From: Streptomyces sp. NBC_01463 | GTDB taxonomy: Bacteria; Actinomycetota; Actinomycetes; Streptomycetales; Streptomycetaceae | Assembly: GCA_036227345.1 (NCBI GenBank) | Contig: CP109468.1 | Coordinates: 8,556,001 to 8,620,000, forward strand | DNA length: 64,000 bases | Direction of reading: 5' to 3' | In this document: positions 33,962 to 42,268 of the stretch, one piece after another | Layout: each line of letters opens with the position of its first letter | Position numbering within the stretch: position 1 is the first letter of the stretch | Translations under genes and position numbers: made by a program | Notes under the pieces: generated by a model | What the model was told of the DNA's origin: nothing | The model's database searches: none | What the model saw: only the letters and a program-made list of their open reading frames with translations

Positions 33962-34612
33962 ATGAACCTCGGTCTTGCTTCCGACACCCTGCTCTCCACC
34001 ACCCGGGCCGTCCGCCACCGGCTCGACCTGACCCGGCCGGTGCCCCGCGCCCTCCTGGAGGAGTGCGTCGACCTCGCGGTCCAGGCCCCCACCGGCCGCA
34101 ACCGGCAGCGCTGGCACTTCGTCATCGTCACCGACCCGGGCCGCCGGGCCGTTCTCGCCGACCTGTGGCGGGCGGGCCTGAGCGTCCCGGAGGCCCACCA
34201 GCCGCTGCCCGCACGGGACGTGCGCCGGGCCGAGGTCGCGCCGGGCGTGATGGGGCGGGTGTACACGGGTGTCGAGCACCTGTACCGGCATCTGCACGAG
34301 GTGCCCGCCTACGTCATCCCCTGCGTCGAGGGACGCACCGAGGGCCTCTCGGTCACCCACCAGGCCGGCACCTGGGGGTCGATCCTCCCCGCCGCGTGGA
34401 GCTTCATGCTGGCCGCCCGCGAGCGCGGCCTCGGAACCGTGTGGACGACCGGGAACCTGCCGCTGGAGCGGGAGTTCGCAGAGGTGCTCGGCATCCCGTA
34501 CGGAGAGGTGATGCAGGCCGCCTTCATCCCGGTCGCCCACACCGTCGGCACCGACTTCCGCCCCGCCCGGCGCATCCCGCGCGAACAGGTCCTGCACTGG
34601 GACGCCTGGTGA
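33962..34612 (+). CDS. nitroreductase-family FMN protein
   Basis: Protein of 216 aa with the nitroreductase fold. The N-terminal TTRAVRHRLDLTRPVP and CVDLAVQAPTGRNRQRWHFV form the FMN phosphate site. The later SILPAAWSFMLAARERGLGT and the closing FIPVAHTVGTDFRPARR are usual for the family. It likely reduces nitro or quinone groups, or an enone, with NAD(P)H in the cytoplasm. It is probably repressed by the divergent IclR protein. It is near the SoxR-controlled reductase, but no SoxR box precedes this gene. Confidence 0.87.
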   Translation: MNLGLASDTLLSTTRAVRHRLDLTRPVPRALLEECVDLAVQAPTGRNRQRWHFVIVTDPGRRAVLADLWRAGLSVPEAHQPLPARDVRRAEVAPGVMGRVYTGVEHLYRHLHEVPAYVIPCVEGRTEGLSVTHQAGTWGSILPAAWSFMLAARERGLGTVWTTGNLPLEREFAEVLGIPYGEVMQAAFIPVAHTVGTDFRPARRIPREQVLHWDAW

Positions 34613-34693
34613 CCGGTCCGTGGCCGGTGCAGCCCGCGGCGGATGCGCGTCGTCCATGAGGTCGTCCGAACCGTCGTCCGCGATACTGAGTGC

Positions 34694-35536
34694 ATGGAGT
34701 ACGTCGGCCGGGTGCCTGCGCCGCCGCTGGACCGGTTCATCGACGACATCTACTGCCTGACCGGGGTGCCGGGCCACCGCCGGACGGTCGTTCCGCCGAT
34801 GCCGTCGACGCACCTGCTCATCAACCTGGGCGACCCGGCCCGCCTGTGGGACTCGGACCCCGCGGTCTCGCCGACATCGTTGACCGACGGACTGTTCATG
34901 GGGCTGTGGACCAGGCGATTCCTCTACGAGTACCCCACACGGGTACGGCTCGTCGGAGTGCACTTCAAGCCCTGGGGCATGTCGCCCTTCGTCGACGTGC
35001 CCGCGACCGAGCTACGGGACCGATGGGTGCCCGTCGACTCCGTCTGGCAGCGGTCGGTGGACCGGATCCGCAACCAGGCCGGCGAGGCCACCTCGGCCGC
35101 CGAGACGCTGCGGGTCCTGGAGGAGGAACTGCGGTCGCGGTTCGTCGGGACGCCGCCACGCGGTCTCGATCTCGTCCGGCACTCGGGCGGGTGGCTGGAG
35201 GCGTCCTGCGGCGCGGTCCCGGTCGCCGCGCTGAGCGATGCCGCAGGCGTGAGCGGCAACCACCTGGCCGCGCAGTTCAAGTCTCACGTCGGGGTCACGC
35301 CGAAGAAGGTCGCCCGCATCTACCGGTTCGCACGTCTGATCCTGTCCGTGGACGTGCTGCGCCCCGTCGACTGGACGGAACTCGCTCTCACGGCGGGCTA
35401 CTTCGACCAGGCCCACTTCAGCAAGGAGTTCAAGGACTTCACCGGCCACACGCCGACGGAGTACCTGGCGCTGCGGCGCCGGATCCCGGCCGAGCAGGAG
35501 TTCCCGCCGGACGACGGCCCGATGCCCGCCGATTGA
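34694..35536 (+). CDS. AraC-family regulator (DUF6597-type N-domain)
   Basis: Protein of 280 aa. The N-terminal ~140 residues (MEYVGRVPAPPLDRFIDDIY) look like DUF6597, often seen with AraC HTH domains in actinomycetes. The C-terminal HTH includes VPVAALSDAAGVSGNHLAAQ and the signature LTAGYFDQAHFSKEFKDFTG followed by TPTEYLALRR. A -10-like GATACT (34682-34687) is 6 nt before the ATG, so it may be leaderless. It probably regulates the DHFR-like gene 124 bp downstream, a common pairing. Confidence 0.85.
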   Translation: MEYVGRVPAPPLDRFIDDIYCLTGVPGHRRTVVPPMPSTHLLINLGDPARLWDSDPAVSPTSLTDGLFMGLWTRRFLYEYPTRVRLVGVHFKPWGMSPFVDVPATELRDRWVPVDSVWQRSVDRIRNQAGEATSAAETLRVLEEELRSRFVGTPPRGLDLVRHSGGWLEASCGAVPVAALSDAAGVSGNHLAAQFKSHVGVTPKKVARIYRFARLILSVDVLRPVDWTELALTAGYFDQAHFSKEFKDFTGHTPTEYLALRRRIPAEQEFPPDDGPMPAD

Positions 35537-35660
35537 TTTCTTACAAGCGCGGACGCCCGCAGGGCCGCATCATCGGAGGCAGCCGCTCATGCGGAGGCAA
35601 GCGGTGACCAGCGGTGACACAACCAGCGGCAAACAGAGCCGCCGAGTCGAGGAGAACCCC

Positions 35661-36281
35661 GTGGGCACAGTGATCATGCACAACGTGGTGTCGGTGGACG
35701 GGTTCATCGCCGACAAGAACGACGACGTGGGGCCGCTCCACGACTGGTACTTCAGCGGGGACACCCCGCTCACCGAAGGCAGCGGCGACCGGGACCAGGA
35801 GTACGACCACTCCGAAGGCGGAGGAGGCTTCAGGGTCTCGCGCGCGTCGGCGGAGTACGTCCGGCCGATGTGGGAGGCGATCGGCACGATCGTGATGGGC
35901 CGGCACCTGTTCGACCTGGTGAACGGCTGGGAGGGCCGGCCGCCCGCGGGCGACCACGTGGTCGTGGTCTCCCACCGGCCCAAGCCCGAGGGCTGGCACC
36001 CCGAGGCGTCGTACCACTTCGTCGGCGACGTGGAAGCCGCGATCCACAAGGCCCAGGAACTCGCCGGAGACCGAGTCGTCGCCGTCAACGCCGGTGAGGT
36101 GGGCGGCCAGATCCTCGCGGCCGGCCTCGTGGACGAAGTGGCGATGGACGTGGTGCCGGCGGTGTTCGGTTCGGGCAAGCGCTTCTTCGGCGGCATCGAC
36201 GGGCAGCAGCTGCTGGAGGATCCCGACGTGGTCGTCCAGGGTGACCGCGTACTGCACCTGAAGTTCAGGGTGCGTCGCTGA
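35661..36281 (+). CDS. dihydrofolate-reductase-family protein (RibD C-domain-like)
   Basis: Protein of 206 aa starting VGTVIMHNVVSVDGFIADKN, the usual opening of YyaP/RibD-C-like reductases. AIGTIVMGRHLFDLVNGW and VNAGEVGGQILAAGLVDEVA match the conserved core, which binds NADPH. GGAGAA lies ~5 nt before the GTG. The substrate is unknown; the family includes pyrimidine reductases but most members are uncharacterised. It follows the AraC gene on the same strand. Confidence 0.87.
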   Translation: MGTVIMHNVVSVDGFIADKNDDVGPLHDWYFSGDTPLTEGSGDRDQEYDHSEGGGGFRVSRASAEYVRPMWEAIGTIVMGRHLFDLVNGWEGRPPAGDHVVVVSHRPKPEGWHPEASYHFVGDVEAAIHKAQELAGDRVVAVNAGEVGGQILAAGLVDEVAMDVVPAVFGSGKRFFGGIDGQQLLEDPDVVVQGDRVLHLKFRVRR

Positions 36282-36445
36282 GGCCGGCCGGCAGCCCGTC
36301 CGGGGCCCGTTCCCTGCTCTGCGCCGGACCGGGATCTCCGGGACACCACCGCGCAGCGGCGCAGCTCCGCACGCGTCGGTGCGGCGGAGCGTAATCTCGG
36401 CATCGACCGCGACGCACCCGGCCCACGACGACTTCCGGTGATCCG

Positions 36446-37285
36446 ATGACCACTGTCCACGTCCATGCAATCGCCTTGGGCGTCGAGTCGTTCGGCGACG
36501 ACGACGCGCCGCTCGTCCTGCTCGTCGGCGGGACCACGATGCTCTCCTGGCCCGACGCGCTCTGCGAGCGCCTCGCCGCCGGCGGGCGACGTGTGGTCCG
36601 CTACGACCTGCGCGACAGCGGGGAGTCCACGACGGCGGATCCGGAGACGCCCGCCTACACCCTGCGCGACCTCGCCACCGACGCGGCGGCCCTCGTCGAA
36701 GCGCTCGGCGACGGGCCCGCGCACATCGCGGGGACCGGCGTCGGCGGGATGGTCGCTCAGGTGGCCGTGCTGGACCATCCGGGCGCGTTCTCGGCACTCA
36801 CCCTCGTAGGCACCCGTGCGGTCGCCCCCGGGCCGCCCGACGACGACCTTCCCGACCATGACCAGGCGACGATGCGCCGGCTGTTCGCGCGCCCGATGCC
36901 CGACTGGACCGACCGCGACGCGGTCGCGGAGTTCGCCGCCGCCGGCGCCGAGATCCTCGGCAACGACCCCGCCGCCGCGCGCGCGGTCGCCGCGCGCATC
37001 TGGGACCGCACACCCGGCACCGCGCCCCCGGTCCAGATGGCCAACCAGATGGGCATGGTCTTCTCCAGGCTCGACTGCACGCCCCGCTGGCGTGAGCGCC
37101 TGTCCGGGATCGGTGTCCCCGCACTCGTCGTCCACGGCCGCCGCGACGCGTTCTTCCCCGTCGGCAACGGCGAGGTGCTCGCGCGCGAGATCCCCGGGGC
37201 ACGCCTGCTCGTCCTCGAAGAGGCCGCCACCGCGATCCCCGACGCGGCGGTCGGCGAGGTCGCCGAGGCGATGCTCACGCTCTGA
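36446..37285 (+). CDS. RdmC-like alpha/beta hydrolase lacking the catalytic Ser and His
   Basis: Protein of 279 aa aligned in pattern with the RdmC/aclacinomycin-methylesterase-like group (GVESFGDDDAPLVLLVGGT, RYDLRDSGEST). The nucleophile elbow, normally GxSxGG, reads G-T-G98-V-G-G, so the Ser is replaced by Gly. The C-terminal GH motif is replaced by EEAATAIP with Thr262 where His is expected. Only the Asp of VVHGRRDAFFPV remains. The frame is intact and codon use is normal. I infer a pseudoenzyme, perhaps a ligand-binding or lyase-like protein. Confidence 0.8.
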   Translation: MTTVHVHAIALGVESFGDDDAPLVLLVGGTTMLSWPDALCERLAAGGRRVVRYDLRDSGESTTADPETPAYTLRDLATDAAALVEALGDGPAHIAGTGVGGMVAQVAVLDHPGAFSALTLVGTRAVAPGPPDDDLPDHDQATMRRLFARPMPDWTDRDAVAEFAAAGAEILGNDPAAARAVAARIWDRTPGTAPPVQMANQMGMVFSRLDCTPRWRERLSGIGVPALVVHGRRDAFFPVGNGEVLAREIPGARLLVLEEAATAIPDAAVGEVAEAMLTL

Positions 37286-37370
37286 CCGAGGACGGTGGAC
37301 GGTGCGCGGGCCGCGTGGGAGCCGGCAGGCCATGACTGCTGACGAACCGCTTCCCCGGGACTCGGTCGCG

Positions 37371-37460
37371 GGCTCGGCCGACACCACGACTTGGTGCCAT
37401 GGCTCAGCTGACGCTACGACTCGCTCCCGTGGCTCAGCTGACGTTGCAGACTGCGGGTGA
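37371..37460. repeat. three tandem 30-bp units
   Basis: Units at 37371-37400, 37401-37430 and 37431-37460 each begin GGCTCxGCxGAC. The last two share the 14-mer TGGCTCAGCTGACG exactly, 30 bp apart. The array covers the stop codon and last codons of the GntR gene and the space beyond. It is degenerate and too short for a CRISPR. Confidence 0.7.
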
Positions 37461-38133
37461 GATGCTCCGTCATGGCGGCCGCGGCGCGGTCGGCCCGTCT
37501 GCGGAGTATGGCGCGCACGATGTTCTCGTGTTCGGCCAGTGTCGGATTTCCGGCGAGTTCGACGTGGGTGAGCCGGAAGACGTGCAGATGCGAGTGGAGC
37601 CGTTCGACCGCGGCGGCGAGCAGCGGCCGGTGCGACGCGGCGGCGATGGCGTCGTGGAAGCGCTGGTCCAGGGCGGCGAAGTCGCGGTAGTCCGCGTACC
37701 GGCCCGTCGGCCCCGGGAGCGTCTGCATCTCCTCCACGATCTGCTCGATGGTGTCGAGCTCCTCCTCGGTGGCGTTCGCCGCCGCGAGTTCCGTGGCCCT
37801 GGGCTCCAACAGCAGGCGCATCTCGAAGAGTTCCTCAACGCCCTGCCGCGTCAGCAACTCGGTGGCGCGGTATCCCGAGAGCGACCGCTTCACCACCAGG
37901 CCGTCGGCTTCGAGGCGGGCCAGGGCCTCACGTACGGGTGTCGGGGACACGCCCAGGGTCCGCGAGAGGGCGTCGATGCCGACGCGGGCACCCGGCGCGA
38001 TCTCATGGTCCATGACCTTCGCCTTGATGTCCTCGTAGACGCTGTCGGAGAGCACCTGCCTGGCAGGGGGCGCGGACCCTGTCTCTCCGTCCGAGTCCTT
38101 GAGCCTGCCTGCAGAACGGTCCTGCGGTGGCAT
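37414..38133 (-). CDS. GntR-family (FadR/FCD) regulator of the sugar module
   Basis: Protein of 239 aa. The winged HTH (about 28-95) includes GIDALSRTLGVSPTPVREAL followed by ARLEADGLV. The FCD domain (about 105-230) has the metal/ligand His residues in FHDAIAAASHRP and EHENIVRAIL. AGGAGAACGG precedes the ATG. It lies at the end of the minus-strand sugar operon, 78 bp after the aldo-keto reductase, and is the obvious regulator of the ATAGGAAATT sites near 45.6 kb. Its last codons lie within the 30-bp tandem repeat. Confidence 0.87.
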   Translation of the reverse strand: MPPQDRSAGRLKDSDGETGSAPPARQVLSDSVYEDIKAKVMDHEIAPGARVGIDALSRTLGVSPTPVREALARLEADGLVVKRSLSGYRATELLTRQGVEELFEMRLLLEPRATELAAANATEEELDTIEQIVEEMQTLPGPTGRYADYRDFAALDQRFHDAIAAASHRPLLAAAVERLHSHLHVFRLTHVELAGNPTLAEHENIVRAILRRRADRAAAAMTEHLTRSLQRQLSHGSES

Positions 38134-38211
38134 CCGTTCTCCTGTTGCTCGGGTTTCTCGGGACAGCCGCAGTTTAGCCAAGCGGCATCGGGGCGGTGGT
38201 GAACGCCGAGG

Positions 38212-39258
38212 TCATGGGTGATCCATGTGGTCGGACCGGCCGTCACCAGGGACGGCCGGTGTGCCGTTCGGGACCGGAACATCCGCGGCAAGCAGACCCT
38301 CCGCGCGCAGGTCCTGCCACAGGGCGTCCGGCAGCGGGCGGCGGAACTGTCCGACGGCGTCCGCCACCTCCTCCGCGCTGCGCAGTCCGAGCAGCACCGA
38401 CGCGACAGCGCGGTGACCGAGGGGGAAACGTGCCGCGACCGCCCGCAGAGGCACCCCGTGTCCCTCGCAGACCCTCTGCAGGGCCAGCGCACGCTTCAGC
38501 ATGTCCGGCGCCGCCGTCCGGTAGCCGTAGGTCGCCAGAGGCCCGGGCGCGGCGAGCAGCCCCGAGTTGAAGACACCTCCGGCCACGACCGAGACACCTC
38601 GTCCGGCGGCGAGCGGCAACAGCTCCCGGAGGCCGCTCCGATCCAGCAGCGTGTAGCAACCGGCGAGCAGCACCACATCGATGTCCGTCTCGCGTACGAA
38701 GCGGGACGGTAGGCGGGGCTGGTTCATGCCCAGGCCGATGGCCTTCACCGTGCCTTCCGCGCGGAGTCGTTCGAGGGCCGGATACGCCTCGTCGAGGGCT
38801 TGTTCCGCATGGTCGTCCGGGTCGTGCAGATACACGATGTCCACATGGTCCAGGCCGAGGCGGACCAGGCTGTCCTCCAGACTGCGGCGCACGCCGTCGG
38901 CCGTGAAGTCCCACACCCTCCGGTGCGTGGACGGGACGGCGAAGCCGTTCTCCAGGTCGGAGCCGCGCAGCCCCGCCGCGGTATCCAGGAGGCGTCCGAC
39001 CTTGGTGGAGAGGGTGAACTCGGCGCGCGGCCGGAGGCGCAGCGCGGCACCGAGGCGGCGTTCGGACAGTCCCAGACCGTAGTGCGGTGCCGTGTCGAAC
39101 GACCGGATGCCGTGGTTCCAGGCTGCTTCGACCGTGGCTGCCGCCTGGTCGTCCGTCGTTTCGGTGAAGAGGTTGCCGAGGGTCGCCGCGCCGAAGGCGA
39201 GCGGCGATGTCCACGTGCTGCTGCCGCCGAGCGGCTGTCTCCCGAGATCGCTGGGCAT
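38212..39258 (-). CDS. aldo-keto reductase, probable aldose 1-dehydrogenase
   Basis: Protein of 348 aa with the AKR tetrad: Asp and Tyr in SFDTAPHYGLGLSERRLG, Lys in STKVGR and His in VYLHDPDD. The GLGLSE stretch and the length match the D-threo-aldose (L-fucose) 1-dehydrogenase type AKRs, which oxidise the sugar to its lactone with NAD(P)+. The gene is in the same operon as the sugar importer, mutarotase and sugar-acid dehydratase, which supports oxidative L-fucose breakdown. A lactonase is not encoded here. Exact sugar specificity is inferred. Confidence 0.82.
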   Translation of the reverse strand: MPSDLGRQPLGGSSTWTSPLAFGAATLGNLFTETTDDQAAATVEAAWNHGIRSFDTAPHYGLGLSERRLGAALRLRPRAEFTLSTKVGRLLDTAAGLRGSDLENGFAVPSTHRRVWDFTADGVRRSLEDSLVRLGLDHVDIVYLHDPDDHAEQALDEAYPALERLRAEGTVKAIGLGMNQPRLPSRFVRETDIDVVLLAGCYTLLDRSGLRELLPLAAGRGVSVVAGGVFNSGLLAAPGPLATYGYRTAAPDMLKRALALQRVCEGHGVPLRAVAARFPLGHRAVASVLLGLRSAEEVADAVGQFRRPLPDALWQDLRAEGLLAADVPVPNGTPAVPGDGRSDHMDHP

Positions 39259-39330
39259 GGCTGACGTCCTGGTTCGGTGAGGGGGAGGGGGCGAGGTGGG
39301 CGAGTCGGGGGAGCGTGGGGTCCGGGGCGG

Positions 39331-39654
39331 TCACTCCATGAGGAACACCTGCTCCATCGACGCCCAGTGCTCCCCGGGCGCGGCTTCGGGGACCGGCTCC
39401 TGGCACGGATCGGTCAGCCGCCACCACGCCTGCGTCGCGTCGTCCGCGGCCATGAGGGCGAGGTCGGCGGCCAGGTCGTCGCCGTGGTACTCGAAGTAGG
39501 CGAAGAGCCGGTCGCCGAGCAGATGGATCGAGTAGTTCGCGATGTGACTGGCCCGCAGCCGGTCCAGAACCGGCTGCGGGACCCGGCGGTGCAGATCGCG
39601 GTACTCGTCGAGCCTCTCCGGACGGACCCGGATCACCTGGGCCACGCGCTTCAT
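39331..39654 (-). CDS. L-rhamnose/L-fucose mutarotase-family protein (RhaM-like)
   Basis: Protein of 107 aa with the ferredoxin-like mutarotase pattern: MKRVAQVIRVRPERLDEYRD, HIANYSIHLLGDRLFAYFEY and WASMEQVFLME. It interconverts anomers of 6-deoxy sugars so that the pyranose dehydrogenase gets its preferred form. The ATG overlaps the ATPase stop by 4 nt (ATGA). The presence of a 6-deoxy-sugar mutarotase is among the best clues to the operon's substrate. Confidence 0.87.
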   Translation of the reverse strand: MKRVAQVIRVRPERLDEYRDLHRRVPQPVLDRLRASHIANYSIHLLGDRLFAYFEYHGDDLAADLALMAADDATQAWWRLTDPCQEPVPEAAPGEHWASMEQVFLME

Positions 39655-41195
39655 CGGGCATCGGCCTTCGAAGCGACTACGGAGTCCGCCCGGTCGTGGA
39701 TGATGCGGATGATCTGACCGCTCATGCTCTCGTAGTCCCGGTCGTTGGCGACCTCCCCGCGGATCCGGTGATCGGCCATCACGACGACCCGGTCCGCGAG
39801 TGTGATCATTTCTGCGAGGTCGCTGCTGATGAGCAGGATGGGCAGCCCGCGGCGGGCCAGGTCCCACAGCAGCTCGTGGAAGGCGTGCTTGGTGCGGACG
39901 TCGACGCCGACGGTCGGCTCGTCGACGATGAGCAGACGTGTGTCGGCAGCGAGCCACTTCGCCAGGCTCACCTTCTGCTGGTTGCCCCCGGAGAGTTCAC
40001 CGGCGTTCTGCGCGAGTCCGGAGACGCGGATTCCCAGCCGGTCGACCAGGTCCTGCGCGATGTCGCGCTCCTTGCGCGCCGAGACGAAACCCAGCGCCCC
40101 GGCCAGCTTGCTCCAGACCGTCACCGTGATGTTCCGGTGGATGGGCTGTTCGAGGAAGACGCCCTCCTCCTTGCGGTTCTCGGTGAGGTATCCGATCCCG
40201 TACCGGTGGAGCGCCTGCCGCGGAGAGCTGATCCGGGCAGCCTGTCCATGCACCCGGATCTCACCACCCGTGCACCGTTCCAGGCCCAGGACCGCCTTCA
40301 CGAGCTCACTGCGGCCGGCTCCCACCAGACCGTACAGACCGACGATCTCGCCGGGACGCACGTCCAGGGAGATGTCCTCGTGCCCGTCGGCGGTCGCGAG
40401 CCGGTCGAGCGAGAGCACCGGCGGCGCGGATGCGTCGACGGTGCGGGGTTCCATCTCCGTGGCGGAGTGGGCACGGCCCACCATCAGGCCGACCACGTCG
40501 TCGTGCGTGTGACCGGCCAGTGGCGACGACTCCAGTACGGACCGGCCGTCGCGGAGCACCGTGACGGTGTCGCAGATGGCGAAGACCTCTTCGAGCTTGT
40601 GGCTGACGAAGACGACACAGGTGCCCCTGGCGGCCAGCCGCCGGACCACCTCGAACAGCCGCTCAGCCTCCTGCGGCGAGAGCGAGGCCGTCGGCTCGTC
40701 GAGAAGCAGCACCCTGCTCTCGGTGTGGAGCGCCTTGGCGATCTCCACCAACTGCTGCTGTGCCACCGAGAGTTCGCGGACGGGCCGATGAGGATCGATG
40801 TCCAGGCCGAGTTCGGACAGGCACGTGAGCGCCGGCTCCGTCATGGCGTCACGGTCGATGAGCCCGCGGCGCGAGGGAGGGCTCTGCAGGGTGATGTTCT
40901 CGGCGACCGAGAAGCCGGGGACGAGGTTGCGTTCCTGGTGGACGACACCGATGCCGGTGCGGGTGGCCTCCAGCGGCGAGCGCAGGTGCACCTCCTGCTC
41001 CTGCCACAGGAGTTGGCCGCCGTCGGGGGAGTGCACACCGGTCAGGACCTTGATCAGGGTGGACTTGCCCGCACCGTTCTCACCCAGCAGGGCATGTACC
41101 GAGCCGGCCGTCAGCCGCAGTCCGACGCCGTCCAGCGCGCGTACACCGGGGAAGACCTTGACGATGCCCCGGCAGTCCAGCAGAACGTCGTTCAT
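39651..41195 (-). CDS. sugar ABC importer ATPase (RbsA/MglA type)
   Basis: Protein of 514 aa with two fused ABC domains. The first has a complete Walker A (GENGAGKST), signature LSVAQQQLVEIAKAL and Walker B LLLDEPTASLS. The second has the degenerate Walker A typical of this family (GLVGAGRSELVKAV), signature LSGGNQQKVSLAKWL and Walker B LLIVDEPTVGVD. It energises the two RbsC-type permeases encoded just upstream; its ATG overlaps the permease stop by 4 nt. Confidence 0.93.
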   Translation of the reverse strand: MNDVLLDCRGIVKVFPGVRALDGVGLRLTAGSVHALLGENGAGKSTLIKVLTGVHSPDGGQLLWQEQEVHLRSPLEATRTGIGVVHQERNLVPGFSVAENITLQSPPSRRGLIDRDAMTEPALTCLSELGLDIDPHRPVRELSVAQQQLVEIAKALHTESRVLLLDEPTASLSPQEAERLFEVVRRLAARGTCVVFVSHKLEEVFAICDTVTVLRDGRSVLESSPLAGHTHDDVVGLMVGRAHSATEMEPRTVDASAPPVLSLDRLATADGHEDISLDVRPGEIVGLYGLVGAGRSELVKAVLGLERCTGGEIRVHGQAARISSPRQALHRYGIGYLTENRKEEGVFLEQPIHRNITVTVWSKLAGALGFVSARKERDIAQDLVDRLGIRVSGLAQNAGELSGGNQQKVSLAKWLAADTRLLIVDEPTVGVDVRTKHAFHELLWDLARRGLPILLISSDLAEMITLADRVVVMADHRIRGEVANDRDYESMSGQIIRIIHDRADSVVASKADAR

Positions 41196-42268
41196 CGTGC
41201 GCCTCCCGCGCTCGGCAGGGCGGCGTCCGTCCCGCGGCCGGTTTCCACCGGCGCGGCCGGGATACGCCGCTGTTCCCTGCCCTTCTTCTCCAGATGGGTC
41301 TGGTGCATCCGCCCACCGACCACGGTGCCGAGCACGACCAGTCCGATGAGGAAGTTCACCCAGCTCGGATCGAGGGAGAACTGGGCCCGGGCGGCATCGA
41401 TCAGCCGCATCACGAAGGCCGCCAGCACCGTGCCGAGCACCGCGACACTGCCGCCGACCAGGGCCACGCCGCCGATGATGGGTGCGGCGAAGCTCGGCAG
41501 CAGCCAGTCGCCGCCGACGCTCCGGTTGACACCCGGCAGGGAGGCGGTCGCCGTCAGCGCGGCCACGCCGACCAGCAGGCCGGAGACGGTGTGGGCGAGC
41601 ACGATCTGCCGGTCGGTGGAGATGCCGGACAGCCTGGCGGCGAGCGGGTTGCCGCCGGCCGCGAGGAGACGGCGTCCCGCGACGGTGCGGTACATGAAGG
41701 CGGCGAGCAGGACGGCCGAGGCGAGCGCGACCAGGAACACCAGCGGAAGGTTCAACGGGGCCGCCCTGCCGAGGTCCTTGAGGGTCTCGGAGTAGCCGTC
41801 GACGGTGCGGGTGCCGGCCAGCCGGTACTGCGCGCCCAGCAGGATCGTCATCGTGCCGAGCGTGACGATGAACCCGTTGATCCTCGTCGCCACGATGAAC
41901 ACGCCGGTCACCAGGCCGACGAGGGCCGCCGTCAGCACACCCACCGCGGCGGCGACAGGCGCCGGGACACCGTTGTCCGCCATCAGCACGCCCATCAGGC
42001 AGGCGCTGAACCCGCCGAGGGCACCGACCGCCAGGTTGAGCTGGCCCACACACAACGCGACCATCTGGGCGAGGCCGATGAGGATCGGAGTGGCCAGGTA
42101 CTGCAGGAAGGTGCGTACGGAGGGCCCTTCGAAGAAGGAGCCGGACGAGGCCACGCCCAGAGCCACGTAGCCGACCACCGCCACACCCAGCAGCGTTGTC
42201 GTGGTCGAGCGGGAGAAGCGGCGCAGGGCCGAGCCGGCCCGGGCTCCCCGTTCGTAGATCGTGGTCAT
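41192..42268 (-). CDS. sugar ABC importer permease (RbsC type) 1
   Basis: Membrane protein of 358 aa with about 8-10 TMSs. Conserved stretches are GLAQMVALCVGQLNLAVGAL and NGFIVTLGTMTILLGAQY, then the EAA-like loop GNPLAARLSGISTDRQIV and GGVALVGGSVAVLGTVLA. It is the second of two adjacent permeases that probably form a heterodimeric channel. Starts and stops overlap by 4 nt on both sides. Confidence 0.92.
   Translation of the reverse strand: MTTIYERGARAGSALRRFSRSTTTTLLGVAVVGYVALGVASSGSFFEGPSVRTFLQYLATPILIGLAQMVALCVGQLNLAVGALGGFSACLMGVLMADNGVPAPVAAAVGVLTAALVGLVTGVFIVATRINGFIVTLGTMTILLGAQYRLAGTRTVDGYSETLKDLGRAAPLNLPLVFLVALASAVLLAAFMYRTVAGRRLLAAGGNPLAARLSGISTDRQIVLAHTVSGLLVGVAALTATASLPGVNRSVGGDWLLPSFAAPIIGGVALVGGSVAVLGTVLAAFVMRLIDAARAQFSLDPSWVNFLIGLVVLGTVVGGRMHQTHLEKKGREQRRIPAAPVETGRGTDAALPSAGGAR

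Noticed and set aside
37371..37460. CRISPR array
   Set aside because: Only three degenerate 30-bp units with no unique spacers and no cas genes in the window.
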